From Streptomyces spiralis (GTDB lineage Bacteria; Actinomycetota; Actinomycetes; Streptomycetales; Streptomycetaceae), in the NCBI RefSeq assembly GCF_014654675.1, contig NZ_BNBC01000027.1:1-64000 (forward strand): a stretch of DNA of 64,000 bases, written 5' to 3'. The notes beneath the pieces are model-generated. The model saw nothing but the letters and a program-made list of their open reading frames with translations, ran no database searches and had not been told where the DNA came from. Of the stretch, positions 1 through 10,873 are shown piece by piece; position 1 is the stretch's first letter; every line of letters begins with the position of its first letter. The translations under genes were made by a program, and so were the position numbers.

Positions 1-654
1 CTCCGCACGCCCCACCACCGGATCGAGCCTGCCCGCCTTCGCCTCCTCCGTCAGATCCCGCCCGTACTCGTCCAACGTCGTCGACGGCTTCCGCTCGGCC
101 GCCTGGGCACCGTCCGAGCGCGCCGGCCTGTCGGTGAGGCCTCGCAGCTGCTCCGCGTCCAGTTCCGAGTCCTGGAGCAGACGGGCGGCTCCGCTGCCGG
201 TGCTGTCGAGGAGGGCGCCGAGGATGTGCTCGGGGCCGATGTAGGAGGCACCGGCCGCCTGCGACCGGCCGTACGCGTCGGCGAGGGTGCGCTTGGCGGC
301 CGGGGTGAGTCCCGGTTCGGCGGACGGTTCACCTGATTCCTTCGGCAGCACCTCGGCGATCTTCGACGCGAACACCTCCGGGTCGACTCCGGCCTGGGAG
401 AGCAGGTTTCGCGAGGGATCGACCTTGGTCGCCGCCCACAGCAGGTGCTCGGTGTCGAGGTCGGAGGTACCGTCCTCCAGTGCCCGCCGCGCCGCCAGAT
501 TGAGCAGCTCCTGTGACGGCTCGCTCAGCAGCCGCCCGATCGGCACCCGCTGCACCGCCGGAGGCGACGTCGCGGGCGACATCCCGAAGAACCGGTTCAA
601 CAGCTCACCGAACGGATCCGACGAACCGAAGGCTGAGCCGAACGACATCGACAT
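1..654 (-). CDS. ClpC/ClpA-type AAA+ protease ATPase subunit (5' part only)
   Basis: The first 218 codons of a Clp ATPase are present; the gene runs off the left edge. Two Clp-N type repeats are visible (about residues 38-105 and 107-175, with DTEHLLWA and GPEHILGALL), followed by the linker DLTEEAKAGRLDPVVGR that precedes the first AAA+ module in ClpA/ClpB/ClpC. The ATPase modules lie outside the window, so ClpC versus ClpB cannot be settled. The N-terminus is Gly/Ser/Pro-rich (MSMSFGSAFGSSDPFGELL), like the shorter second Clp paralogue of actinomycetes. Start chosen at 654 because GGAG sits 9 bases upstream; an in-frame ATG lies at 648. Such proteins unfold substrates for ClpP or remodel aggregates in the cytoplasm. 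Confidence 0.85.
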   Translation of the reverse strand, partial: MSMSFGSAFGSSDPFGELLNRFFGMSPATSPPAVQRVPIGRLLSEPSQELLNLAARRALEDGTSDLDTEHLLWAATKVDPSRNLLSQAGVDPEVFASKIAEVLPKESGEPSAEPGLTPAAKRTLADAYGRSQAAGASYIGPEHILGALLDSTGSGAARLLQDSELDAEQLRGLTDRPARSDGAQAAERKPSTTLDEYGRDLTEEAKAGRLDPVVGRAE

Positions 655-987
655 GAGAACCAACTCCACATGCGCATTTCGGGTGGTCATGAGCTGTCGC
701 ACAGGCCTCCCGCCGGAGGACTGATCGGTGCGCAACAATTGCCGTCTCTCAGACCAAGCTATCCCCGGGCGCCGACCCCGGCAGCTTCTCGGGGCAACAC
801 TGGACCGCCTCACAACAGACGTTGTCGCGCGATCCAAAAGACGTCACGTGCCGCAGCGCGCGCACGGTGGGGCGCAGTGGCCTGACCTCTGGTGTCGCTC
901 CGGCCTTGAAGGCGAAGCGCGAGGTCAGCGGGTGGCGGCAAGGTCTCGGCCGGTGGCCGCGAGGTCGGCGGGTGGCCGGGTCCGGCC
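655..987. other. Intergenic, 333 bp
   Basis: This gap holds the promoter side of the Clp gene and the 3' side of the CDF transporter gene. I see no convincing ORF and no tRNA. A 16-base direct repeat (GAGGTCRGCGGGTGGC) occurs at 921-936 and 961-976, a 40-base period, close to the transporter's stop codon; no long hairpin was recognised. No clear CIRCE or HAIR heat-shock operator was found next to the Clp start. Confidence 0.5.
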
Positions 988-2004
988 TCAGTCGCCGTGG
1001 CGGGGCGGCGTCGGATCCAGGTAGACGCGTTTGACGGCCGGGAAGAGCGTGCGGAGGCGGGACTCCGCCTCCTCGCAGGCCGATTCGATCTCGTCGGAGG
1101 TGGAGAGGCCACGGAAATCGACCTTCGCCGCGATGAGGATCTCGCCCGGGCCCTGCACCAGGGTCGTCAACTCCAGGACGCTCTCGATGTGCCGGATGCC
1201 CGTCAGTTCTCGGCGTACGGCGTCCCGCACCGGCGCCGGCAGCGCACGGCCGATGAGGAGCTCGGTGTTCGAGCGGCCCAGGACGAAGGCGACGAGGACG
1301 AGCAGCAGACCGATGAGGATGGAGGCGGCACCGTCCCACACCCCGGATCCGGTGAGCTGACCGCCGAGCAGACCGAGCGCGGCCAGCGCCAGACCGACGA
1401 GGGCCGCCGAATCCTCCATGACGACCGCTTTGACGGCGGTGTCGGGCGTGTGCTGAAGGTAGCGCAGAAGGTGGACCCGGAAGTGCCTGGCTCTCCCGGT
1501 GGCCTGCTTGAGCCCGGTGCGCAGGGACAGGCCCTCCAGGACGAAGGCGACAGCCAGCACGATGTAGGAGATCAGGGGGTCGCCGGGTCTCTCGCCGTGC
1601 GTCAGGGCGTGAATGCCGTCGTAGACGGCGAACACGCCGCCGCCGACAAAGGTGGCGACGGAGGCGAGCAGCGCCCAGATGTAGCGCTCGGGCCCATGCC
1701 CCAGAGGGTGGTCCTCGTCGGGGGGCTTCTTGCCGCGTTTGAGGGCCACCAGCAGGAGCACTTCGGTGATGGTGTCGGCGATCGAGTGTCCGGCCTCGGA
1801 CAGCATGGCGCTGGAACCGCTGATGACGCCGGCGACGGCCTTGGCGAGTGCCACACCCAGATTGGCCGCGGCCGCCACGACGACGGTGAAGGCGGATCCA
1901 CCGGCTCCGGGACCGCCCAAGGAGCCCACGCGGGGATCCAGAACCGGCCCGATACCACCGGTATCCGTACCTGTCCTCCGTTCCGGTTCATCCCGTGCGC
2001 TCAT
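988..2004 (-). CDS. Cation diffusion facilitator (CDF) family metal exporter
   Basis: A 338-residue inner-membrane protein. It shows the CDF pattern: a first helix near residues 38-60, then a metal-site helix with SEAGHSIADTITEV (about 88-101), a cytosolic loop HPLGHGPERYIW, further helices, and a second half with MEDSAALVGLALAALG. The C-terminal cytoplasmic domain (about 260-338) is the ferredoxin-like dimerisation domain with the phrase DEIESACEEAESRLR. CDF proteins export divalent metals such as Zn, Fe, Mn or Co in exchange for protons; the substrate cannot be read from the sequence. In place of the usual HxxxD pair the first site reads H-S-I-A-D, which fits. No metal regulator is adjacent. 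The start at 2004 leaves about 35 hydrophilic residues before the first helix. Confidence 0.9.
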   Translation of the reverse strand: MSARDEPERRTGTDTGGIGPVLDPRVGSLGGPGAGGSAFTVVVAAAANLGVALAKAVAGVISGSSAMLSEAGHSIADTITEVLLLVALKRGKKPPDEDHPLGHGPERYIWALLASVATFVGGGVFAVYDGIHALTHGERPGDPLISYIVLAVAFVLEGLSLRTGLKQATGRARHFRVHLLRYLQHTPDTAVKAVVMEDSAALVGLALAALGLLGGQLTGSGVWDGAASILIGLLLVLVAFVLGRSNTELLIGRALPAPVRDAVRRELTGIRHIESVLELTTLVQGPGEILIAAKVDFRGLSTSDEIESACEEAESRLRTLFPAVKRVYLDPTPPRHGD

Positions 2005-2045
2005 ATCGGCAGCGTATGCCCACCCCCTTGTTCGAACGAGGCAAC

Positions 2046-2300
2046 ATGACCCGCTACGAGAGGACGATGGTCATGAGCAGTGACCGCATCCGCGACATCT
2101 GGGGGCCTCGCACCCCGTACCCCGCGGGCACCGGGCGGGTCAGGCCTTGCGCGATCACGAACTGCTGGGCGTCATCGACGACTGCGCCGTGCGGACCACG
2201 GCTCAACTCGACTGGCTGCGCATGCGTATGAAGGCCGCGACACCGCAGACGCTGCTCGTCGCAGGCCGACCGCGCGGTCGTCGCTCTCCACGGCTTTCTT
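2046..2300 (+). pseudogene. Scar of a deleted molybdopterin oxidoreductase locus
   Basis: Two unrelated fragments are joined out of frame. From the ATG at 2046 (or 2073) the frame reads SSDRIRDIWGPRTPYPAGTG, which is how I remember the extreme N-terminus of large actinobacterial molybdopterin oxidoreductases that continue into a Cys cluster. Near 2130-2140 the match stops, and another frame reads GQALRDHELLGVIDD followed by TTAQLDWLRMRMKAATPQ, which resembles the C-terminus of a small helical protein often encoded beside that enzyme. The simplest reading is an internal deletion that removed nearly all of the enzyme gene and the start of its neighbour. Family assignment is from memory of the motif, not a search. 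No product is expected. Confidence 0.5.
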
Positions 2301-2323
2301 CAGCTTTCTCCTACGGCTTTCTT

Positions 2324-2533
2324 CTACAGCTTCGTCAAGGCTCTTCCCTTGTGCATGGCGATGTGGCCGGTCCTGTCGCTCTTGATCTCGTACTGCGGAT
2401 CGTCCGGTGAGCAGTGGTGCGTATAGCCCTTGCAGTCCACGTCGTGCGTGTGCTTCTTGACGATGACGCCTTCGAGGTGTCCGGCTTCCGAATTCCACCG
2501 CACGTGATCTCCGACGTGGAACTGCGTCACCAT
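2324..2533 (-). CDS. DUF2945 / hypervirulence-associated TUDOR-type small protein
   Basis: A 69-residue protein beginning MVTQFHVGDHVRWNSEAGHLEGVIVKKHTHD and ending in a basic tail (GHIAMHKGRALTKL). The opening F-x-V-G-D-x-V-x-W-N, the following G-x-x-x-G-x-I-x-K and the PQYEIKSDRTG strand are the signature of the DUF2945 family, a small beta-barrel annotated as a TUDOR-like domain. Unusually, a Cys/His-rich insert (DVDCKGYTHHCSPDD, about residues 32-46) sits in the middle, which could bind a metal or be redox-active. Its molecular role is not known. It stands alone, with its 3' end against the pseudogene scar. Confidence 0.8.
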   Translation of the reverse strand: MVTQFHVGDHVRWNSEAGHLEGVIVKKHTHDVDCKGYTHHCSPDDPQYEIKSDRTGHIAMHKGRALTKL

Positions 2534-2725
2534 TCCAGGCCCCTTCGATCCGCACTCTCCGTGACACTGGCTTCCTCATGGTCGCACGCGGCCGGAGTGT
2601 CGGCGATCCGCTGCCGCGCCCGGCTGTGCCTGTCACCCGGCGATAAAATGGCGAGCCGGGTGATATCTGCTCCACCGGGCGCCGCCGTCCACCGCCGACG
2701 GCCGATCGAACTGGAGGATGCCGTC

Positions 2726-3103
2726 ATGGCCGGACACGTCACCTACCGCAGGATCTACGAAGAACCCTCAGCGCAGGACGGCAAACGGGTGCTCGTCGAC
2801 CGGCTGTGGCCGCGTGGCGTGAGCAAAGAGAGAGCAGACCTGGACGAGTGGCTGAAGGACGTCGCACCCTCGACCGACCTGCGCCACTGGTACCACCACG
2901 ACGTGGAACACTTCGACGAGTTCCGCCGCCGCTACATCGCCGAGTTGCACGATCCCGAGCATCAGCAGGCAGTGGAACAACTGCGCGACCTGGCCGCCCA
3001 CGACAAGGTCACGCTCCTGACCGCCACCAAGGACGCGGACCACAGCGAGGCCGCTGTGCTCGCGCAGTGGCTGAACCAGGCCGAGCCGCACAGCGCCGGC
3101 TGA
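2726..3103 (+). CDS. DUF488 family protein
   Basis: A 125-residue protein. The motif RVLVDRLWPRGVSKE at about residues 21-35 and the TLLTATKDADHSEAAVL stretch near residue 96 are diagnostic of the DUF488 (YeaO-like) family. These are small cytoplasmic proteins of unknown activity, often encoded among stress genes. The reading frame is open far upstream, but the ATG at 2726 is preceded by CTGGAGG with an 8-base spacing, so I start there. The length matches the family (about 115-125 residues). The gene is separate from its neighbours on the other strand. Confidence 0.85.
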   Translation: MAGHVTYRRIYEEPSAQDGKRVLVDRLWPRGVSKERADLDEWLKDVAPSTDLRHWYHHDVEHFDEFRRRYIAELHDPEHQQAVEQLRDLAAHDKVTLLTATKDADHSEAAVLAQWLNQAEPHSAG

Positions 3104-3170
3104 GGCGACACCACCCCTCGCTCCCGTGCGTCCGGTGATTCCCGCCGATGGGGTCGTTTCCGCCGAGGGG

Positions 3171-4946
3171 TCATTCCCACCGATGGTGCAGGAGGCGCTC
3201 CAGCAGCCGGTAGCCGCGTTGCTCCGCCGCGGCCAGTTCGGCGGGATCGATGCCCGCCGGCCACAGCTCGCCCGCGGCGGCGTCGTCGGCCTCACGCAGT
3301 TCCACCACGGCCTCGGCCAGACGCACCTGGATGTCCGGGGGCGGCGGTCCGCAGGGACCGGCCAGCGCCCGCTCCGCGTGTTCCGACGCCCGGGTGCACG
3401 CGGCCAGCGCGCTCTCCACCCGCACCGCGGCATGGTCGTCCACCACGAGCAACGCGCAGATCAGCCCCACGGCGATCCCCAGGAAGCTGGCGAGCCCGCG
3501 GTCGTGGACGAGCTCGCCGACCGGGACGGGGACGGCCATGTCGCTCAGCAGCAGGGCCAGGGGCGTCACGAAGACGACCCCCAGGCCGTAGTTGCGGACG
3601 ACGGCGTACTCCAGCAGGAACTCCAGGAGCACGATCACCAGCGCGAGGGTCGTGGGATCAGGGTGCGCGGCCAGCACGCCGAGTGCGATCAGCAGTCCGA
3701 CGACGGTGCCCAGCGTCCGCTGGGCGGCACGTTGGGCCGTCGTCCGGATGTTGACCGAGTGCAGCACGGCGGCCGCCGAGATCGCGGCCCAGTAGCCGTG
3801 CCCGAGGCCCAGCAGAAGGGCCAGCCCGCCGGCCACTCCCGTGCCCAGGGTCATCCGCAGCGCCGGAACGACCCTGGCCGAGATGTGGCCGGGGCCGCGG
3901 TGGCGCGGTCCCAGCATCAGTTCGGAGGCGCGCTGGACGTCGGTGCCGGCCTCTGCGGCGGCCTGCCCGGTCACGGGGAGGGCCCTGCCACGTGCCGCGG
4001 CCGCCGGCCGGGACGCGAGTTCGGGCAGCAGCGGGATGACCCGGTGGCGCCGGTCCGCGAGGAGCAGGGCCTGCTGCCGCAGGCGCTCCGGCGTCACGGG
4101 GACATCATCGGGCGACGGCCGCGCGGAGCCGATCAGCAGGGACCAGGACATGTCCGTCAGACGCGCGCAGGCCCCCTCCTGGCCGGTGCACCGCACGTCC
4201 GCGGGCGGCGTGAGGCCGAGGGAGTGGTACGCGTTGAGGACGGCCACCGTCGCTCGGTGCCGCTTCCGTCCCGTCGCCTTCCCGGCGCCGACCGCGTCCA
4301 GGAGTTCCGCGAGCGCGCGCAGCGCCGCGGCGACGGCGAGACGCTGGGGCCGGTCCGGGTGGACGAGCCGACCCACCAAGGCCAGCCCCCAGGCCACCGC
4401 CGACGCCGCGGCGGCCAGCCCGGTTCTCGGCAGGACGTCGGCGAGGGCGGTGGAGCTGTTCGCGGCCACCGCGAAGGAGAAGAGGAGCAGCACCGCGCCC
4501 AGCCCGCCCAGCCGGGCGGCGTCACAGGCGAACTTGGCCAGCCCGGCGACCAGGGCCGTCGCCAGCACCACCGCGACCGCACCGGCTCCGCCCGCCCGTG
4601 GCTGGGCCAGCGCCGCCAGGGCCGCACCGCAGCCCACGCACGCCGTCATGGCCACCCCGACCAGCGCGAGCACCCGGGCACGGCGCGGGTAGGGCAGATT
4701 CCGCCCGAACGTGGTGGTGAACGAGCCCAGCATGGCGTACACCGCCAGATCGGGCCGCCCCGCCAGGACGATCGGCAGGGCCACCAGTGCCATGGCCAGT
4801 GCCGCGCGCAGTGCGAAGAGAAAGGCCCCGTCCACCTGGTGCACGGCCAGTGCACCGCGTGGGGAGAGCACCCGGCCCACCCCGGAGAGCGGGCGCGGCC
4901 GGCCACCCCTGATCACGGCGGGAAAGCGCCTGCGCGAAAACGGCAT
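3171..4946 (-). CDS. FUSC-family (aromatic acid exporter-like) membrane protein
   Basis: A 591-residue protein. The N-terminal half has about six hydrophobic helices (residues 37-185), beginning DGAFLFALRAALAMALVALPIVLAGRPD and YAMLGSFTTTFG; a long polar segment follows (about 200-365), then a second set of helices starting LRMTLGTGVAGGLALLLGLGHGYWAAISAA with an RTTAQRAAQRTLGTVVG loop. Two membrane bundles separated by a cytoplasmic region, with the AQR-x-x-x-R-x-x-GT motif, is the FUSC layout (YccS, fusaric acid resistance, aromatic acid exporters). The likely job is efflux of an aromatic or weak acid; no partner is encoded nearby. A second, longer FUSC protein is at 53079-55424. It diverges from the DUF1345 gene across a repeat-rich promoter region. 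Confidence 0.85.
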   Translation of the reverse strand: MPFSRRRFPAVIRGGRPRPLSGVGRVLSPRGALAVHQVDGAFLFALRAALAMALVALPIVLAGRPDLAVYAMLGSFTTTFGRNLPYPRRARVLALVGVAMTACVGCGAALAALAQPRAGGAGAVAVVLATALVAGLAKFACDAARLGGLGAVLLLFSFAVAANSSTALADVLPRTGLAAAASAVAWGLALVGRLVHPDRPQRLAVAAALRALAELLDAVGAGKATGRKRHRATVAVLNAYHSLGLTPPADVRCTGQEGACARLTDMSWSLLIGSARPSPDDVPVTPERLRQQALLLADRRHRVIPLLPELASRPAAAARGRALPVTGQAAAEAGTDVQRASELMLGPRHRGPGHISARVVPALRMTLGTGVAGGLALLLGLGHGYWAAISAAAVLHSVNIRTTAQRAAQRTLGTVVGLLIALGVLAAHPDPTTLALVIVLLEFLLEYAVVRNYGLGVVFVTPLALLLSDMAVPVPVGELVHDRGLASFLGIAVGLICALLVVDDHAAVRVESALAACTRASEHAERALAGPCGPPPPDIQVRLAEAVVELREADDAAAGELWPAGIDPAELAAAEQRGYRLLERLLHHRWE

Positions 4947-4976
4947 CGTCGGTGTGTGTCCTCTGCCCTGCTTTTG

Positions 4977-5062
4977 GGGATCAGTGTTTTCGGGATCAAT
5001 GCTCTTGCGGGACCGGCACTTTTACGGGATCGACGCACAGGATCCGATGTGAGGGATCAATG
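4977..5062. repeat. Five spaced copies of a GGGATCAATG-like element in a divergent promoter
   Basis: Copies lie at 4977-4986 (GGGATCAGTG), 4992-5001 (GGGATCAATG), 5009-5018 (GGGACCGGCA), 5026-5035 (GGGATCGACG) and 5053-5062 (GGGATCAATG). Start-to-start distances are 15, 17, 17 and 27 bases. Several copies are followed by a T-rich run (GTTTT, CTCTT, CTTTT). The array fills the space between the divergent FUSC and DUF1345 genes. Direct repeats at roughly 1.5 helical turns suggest a binding array, but no regulator gene is adjacent; this is inference. Confidence 0.5.
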
Positions 5063-5121
5063 CTCCGGACGGGTGCGGGGGTCCGCGCCGGGCGGCGGGA
5101 ATGCCGCTAGTGTGGTGGCGC

Positions 5122-5748
5122 ATGAGCACCTGCTTGCCGCTCTCCGTAATTCCGCGGCTTGTTTGCGCGGTGATCGCGGGCGCGGTGATCGGCGCAGTCG
5201 TCGCCCTGCCGACCGACATCCCGATGGGCGTCCTGGCGGGCATCGCCGCGACGGAAACCTTCTTCGTGGTGTCGGGCTGGATCGTGCTGTGGCCGATGGA
5301 CGCGGCCGAGACACACCGCCATGCCGGACGCGAGGACCTGCGGCCCGTGGCCGAGGAACTCGTCGTGATCGCGGCGGCCTGCTGCGGACTGCTCGGCATC
5401 GCGGTGCTACTGCTCAGCAACTCGGACCCCGTTCATGCCGCGACGGCGCTCTGCGGCGTCTTCATGGCCTGGTCGGCACTGCACCTGATGTATGCCACCC
5501 GCTACGCGTACCTCTACTACCGGTCGTCCGAGGGCGGGATCGATTTCAACTCCGACGTCCCACCCGCGTACCGGGACTTCTTCTACTTCAGCTACAACCT
5601 CGGCATGACGTACCAGGTGTCGGACACCGACATTTCACGTTCGGGGATCCGTGCCATGGCATTGCGGCACTGTCTTCTCTCCTATGTGTTCGGCACGAGC
5701 ATTCTGGCGACCGCCATCAATCTCGTCGCGGGAATCCTCACGCGCTGA
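5122..5748 (+). CDS. DUF1345 family membrane protein
   Basis: About 208 residues with five or so hydrophobic helices: residues 10-32, 38-60, 80-105, 112-130 and a last one near the C-terminus. The stretch [19 protein letters not shown] followed by GIDF and [21 protein letters not shown] is the hallmark of DUF1345, a family of integral membrane proteins of unknown function. The motif [10 protein letters not shown] is fully kept. The frame also allows a start at 5101, which has a weak GGCGGGA before it. A TAGTGT hexamer at 5108-5113 lies 8 bases before the ATG at 5122 and would give a leaderless message, so I chose 5122 with moderate confidence. Confidence 0.85.
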   Translation: MSTCLPLSVIPRLVCAVIAGAVIGAVVALPTDIPMGVLAGIAATETFFVVSGWIVLWPMDAAETHRHAGREDLRPVAEELVVIAAACCGLLGIAVLLLSNSDPVHAATALCGVFMAWSALHLMYATRYAYLYYRSSEGGIDFNSDVPPAYRDFFYFSYNLGMTYQVSDTDISRSGIRAMALRHCLLSYVFGTSILATAINLVAGILTR

Positions 5749-5801
5749 GCACCAGCATCGCGTGATGTTCCGCTGCGGTCAAAGAGGGCCCCTCGATCGC
5801 C

Positions 5802-5866
5802 TGATAAACGGCGGCTATCTCAACGGGCGAACCGGCCCCCAGAGGAGTGATAAACGGCGCCGATCA
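5802..5866. promoter_or_regulatory. Two T-N11-A (LysR-type) boxes upstream of the formate dehydrogenase-like operon
   Basis: The same core is present twice: TGAT-N11-ATCT at 5802-5820 and TGAT-N11-ATCA at 5848-5866, both containing AAACGGCG inside. Starts are 46 bases apart. T-N11-A with short inverted arms is the usual shape of a LysR recognition site, and a LysR gene (9240-10169) closes this locus. The operon's ATG is at 5976. A separate perfect-arm dyad, GTGAATGTTCAC, sits at 5932-5943. Binding by the nearby LysR protein is inferred. Confidence 0.5.
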
Positions 5867-5975
5867 GCTCATCGAAAATCCCTCTTTGACTGTCTGCCGT
5901 GACGGGGCGGAGGCTTGCCCTCGCAGCCTGAGTGAATGTTCACGGACAATACGACGGGAAGAGGCACAGCGGACG

Positions 5976-8332
<2,357 letters not shown>

Positions 8333-8345
<13 letters not shown>

Positions 8346-9286
8346 CCGCGCGGCGCAGGGTGCTGCGCATACGGGACGGTGTGCCCTCGTACCGGCCGGA
8401 CAACCTGGCCGCCGAGGAACCCCTGGAGATCCGGGTCGGCGGACGGCCGCTCACCGTGACCATGCGCACCCCGGGCGACGACTTCGACCTGGCCGCCGGG
8501 TTCCTGATGAGCGAGGGCGTCGTGCACGCCGCCGAGGACGTCACCGCGATCCGCTACTGCGCCGGCGCCACGGCGGACGGCGGCAACACCTACAACGTGG
8601 TGGACGTCGCCCTGGCCCCCGGCGTGCCGGCACCGGACGCCTCGCTGGAGCGGAACTTCTACACCACGTCCTCGTGCGGGCTGTGCGGAAAGGCGAGCCT
8701 GGACGCGGTGCGCACCTCGGCGGCATGGTCGGTGGCCGAGGACGCGCTGCGCGTGACACCGGAGCTGCTGTCGTTCCTGCCCGACCGGCTGCGGGCGGCA
8801 CAGCGGGTGTTCGACAGCACCGGGGGCCTGCACGCCGCGGGCCTGTTCACGGCCGACGGCGAACTGCTGTGCCTGCGCGAGGACGTGGGCCGGCACAACG
8901 CCGTGGACAAGGTGGTGGGACAGGCCCTGCGGTCCGGGCTGCTGCCGCTGCGCGAAACGGTGCTGATGGTGAGCGGCCGGGCCTCGTTCGAACTGGTGCA
9001 GAAGGCCGTCATGGCGGGTGTCCCGATGCTCGCGGCCGTCTCCGCCCCGTCCTCGCTGGCCGTGGACCTGGCCGCGGAGAGCGGGCTGACCCTGGTCGGT
9101 TTCCTGCGCGGGACCTCGATGAACGTCTACACGGGAGCCGAGCGCCTGCGACACGACCTCGTCGGCCGACCGAAGGAAGAACGACCGGGGGAAGAAGCAC
9201 GGGGGGAAGAAGGACACAGGGAAGGGGACGGGAGTGCGGTCAGTCAGAGGCCCACGCTTCCGACAGGCGGTCCAGCGCGGCGGTGA
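8333..9286 (+). CDS. fdhD: FdhD: sulfur carrier for formate dehydrogenase cofactor
   Basis: 317 residues. FdhD takes sulfur from a cysteine desulfurase and passes it to the molybdenum bis-MGD cofactor, which activates FDH-type enzymes. The key CGLCG motif is at residues 115-119 ([15 protein letters not shown]); [15 protein letters not shown] near residue 48, GGLHAAGLF and [13 protein letters not shown] near 185, and the C-terminal [12 protein letters not shown] and [13 protein letters not shown] are all family signatures. The ATG overlaps the last 13 bases of the oxidoreductase gene. The last 35 or so residues ([20 protein letters not shown] and beyond) are a charged tail not needed by the family, and its final 47 bases overlap antisense with the LysR gene. 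Confidence 0.95.
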
Positions 9287-10169
9287 TGTCGGCGCGGCGG
9301 GCGATGCCGGTCAGGGCCCGGGCCATGACCGAACCCGGCTCCCGGGCGGTGGTCACGAGGCCGACCTGCACCGTCCGGGCGGGCTCCACCAGGGGTACCG
9401 CCCGCATGCCGGGCGGCACTCCGAAGACATGCAGCCAGGCGTGCGGCACGACGCTCGCCCACTGCCCGGTCCTGACGTGGGCGAACAAGGTGGCCACCGA
9501 GTCGGTCTCCACTCGGGGCGAAGGCCGCACGCCGGCCTCGGCGAACAGCTCGTCCAGCACCCTGCGGCCCTGCATGGTCCCCGTCAGCAGGCACAACGGC
9601 AGCAGCGACGCCTCCGCCCACGTCGCCGTCGTCCGATGGCCCATACCGTCGGCGGCGGTGGTCAGCAGCACATACCGCTCCTGGTACAGCGGCGTCGTCC
9701 GGAAACCCTCCGGCAGATCCTTGTGGAGGTAGGTGATACCGGCGTCGAACTCGAAGTTCTGCACCTGCCGGAGAATGTCCTCGTGTTGGAGGTCCGCCAT
9801 GACCTCCACACCGACCAGCGGATGCGCCACGCAGAACGGGCTGGTCAGCAGCGAGACCGCACCGGTCGCGGTCGGAATCACGCCGATGCGCAGGGTGCCG
9901 CTCAGCCCGGTGCGCAGGGCGCCCACCTCGTCCTTGAGGGCGTCACGGTCGGCCAGGATCCGCTGTGCCCACACCACGATGCGCTCGCCCTCGGGCGTGA
10001 GGCCCTCGTACTTCCGGCCGCGCCGGACCAATGGAACGTCCAGTTCCTCCTCCAGCTTCCGGATGGCCTCCGACAGCGCCGGCTGTGAGACGTAGCAGGC
10101 TTGCGCCGCACGCGCGAAGTGGCGTTCCCGGGACAGGGACACGAGGTACTCGAGTTGACGAAACAGCAC
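9240..10169 (-). CDS. LysR-family transcriptional regulator of the fdh locus
   Basis: 309 residues. The N-terminal winged HTH spans about 2-60 ([48 protein letters not shown]), followed by the linker helix and a LysR substrate-binding fold from about residue 92 ([11 protein letters not shown]). It converges on fdhD and overlaps it tail to tail by 47 bases. The convergent placement, and the T-N11-A boxes before the oxidoreductase, suggest it controls that operon; the effector is unknown. [15 protein letters not shown] matches the group of LysR proteins that often accompany FdhF/FdhD genes in actinomycetes. The start at 10169 gives a textbook LysR N-terminus. Confidence 0.9.
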   Translation of the reverse strand: MLFRQLEYLVSLSRERHFARAAQACYVSQPALSEAIRKLEEELDVPLVRRGRKYEGLTPEGERIVVWAQRILADRDALKDEVGALRTGLSGTLRIGVIPTATGAVSLLTSPFCVAHPLVGVEVMADLQHEDILRQVQNFEFDAGITYLHKDLPEGFRTTPLYQERYVLLTTAADGMGHRTTATWAEASLLPLCLLTGTMQGRRVLDELFAEAGVRPSPRVETDSVATLFAHVRTGQWASVVPHAWLHVFGVPPGMRAVPLVEPARTVQVGLVTTAREPGSVMARALTGIARRADITAALDRLSEAWASD

Positions 10170-10263
10170 GCCAAGGGTCTACCCGACGACGCACCGGAAT
10201 GCCAGTCGCCGACGGGCCCGCGTTCACCGCGCTCGACCAAGTCGTCTGTGCGAGGCTGAGGAT

Positions 10264-10860
10264 ATGACCAGGATTCCGAAAAACACCACGGATACCAACG
10301 GCACCACGCTCTATTACGGAAATCCGGACACCCGTCACACGCTTCAGGTGTTCCTCGAATTGCGCGACCGGGCGAGCCATCGCATGGCCGACAGCCTGCT
10401 CGGCGTCTTCCGCCAGGTCGCCGACGAGGGAAAGTACGTCGTGAAATTCCATTTCGCCGCACTGCTCGACGACACGGTCGGCGGTGCCGGCTCGCAGCGG
10501 GGTCTGAGCGCGCTCGGCGCGGCCTCCGACGTCGGGCAGCGGCAATTCATCGACTATCTCGGTGTGCTTTTCGCTCATCAGCCGTTCCCGCCCGGCGAGG
10601 ACAAGTTCGCCGACCCGTCCGTGCTGCTGTCGCTGGCCGGCGAAGTCGCAGGGCTGAGATCCCCGGAATTCGACCGCGACGTCACGGGCGACACCTACAT
10701 GGAGTGGGCCGGAGAAACAGTCGGGAACTTCCCGTCCTTCGGCGTGGTGGGGACTCCGGTCGTCTGGCGCGACGGCGAAGTGATTCCCGTGGTGAAGAAC
10801 GTCGACGACGGCCCGGCGATCAGCCCCGAGGAGTTCCTGGCCCAGCTTCGGACGCGGTGA
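10264..10860 (+). CDS. DsbA-like thioredoxin-fold protein lacking the CxxC motif
   Basis: 198 residues, no signal peptide and no membrane segment. The opening TTLYYGNPDTRHTLQVFLELRDRASHRM is the beta-strand and helix start of a DsbA/FrnE-type fold, in which the redox CPxC normally follows 'xDLRCP'. Here the place is taken by RDRASH, and there is no cysteine in it. The C-terminal part keeps the family shape: DTYMEWAGETVGNFPSFGVVGTPVVWRDG, where the cis-proline loop is GTPVV, and then a last helix. So the fold seems intact while dithiol chemistry is lost. A binding or chaperone-like role is possible. Start chosen at the ATG at 10264. A strong terminator follows at 10874. Confidence 0.75.
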   Translation: MTRIPKNTTDTNGTTLYYGNPDTRHTLQVFLELRDRASHRMADSLLGVFRQVADEGKYVVKFHFAALLDDTVGGAGSQRGLSALGAASDVGQRQFIDYLGVLFAHQPFPPGEDKFADPSVLLSLAGEVAGLRSPEFDRDVTGDTYMEWAGETVGNFPSFGVVGTPVVWRDGEVIPVVKNVDDGPAISPEEFLAQLRTR

Positions 10861-10873
10861 CACGGCCACACTA

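Noticed and set aside
997-2049. Long plus-strand open frame over the CDF transporter gene
   Set aside because: Its translation is Gly/Asp/Arg/Gln-rich without motifs; it is a shadow of the minus-strand gene, as usual in high-GC DNA.
3126-5765. An 879-codon plus-strand frame over the FUSC gene
   Set aside because: It has no recognisable domain and its composition follows the codon pattern of the real minus-strand gene, which has clear FUSC features.
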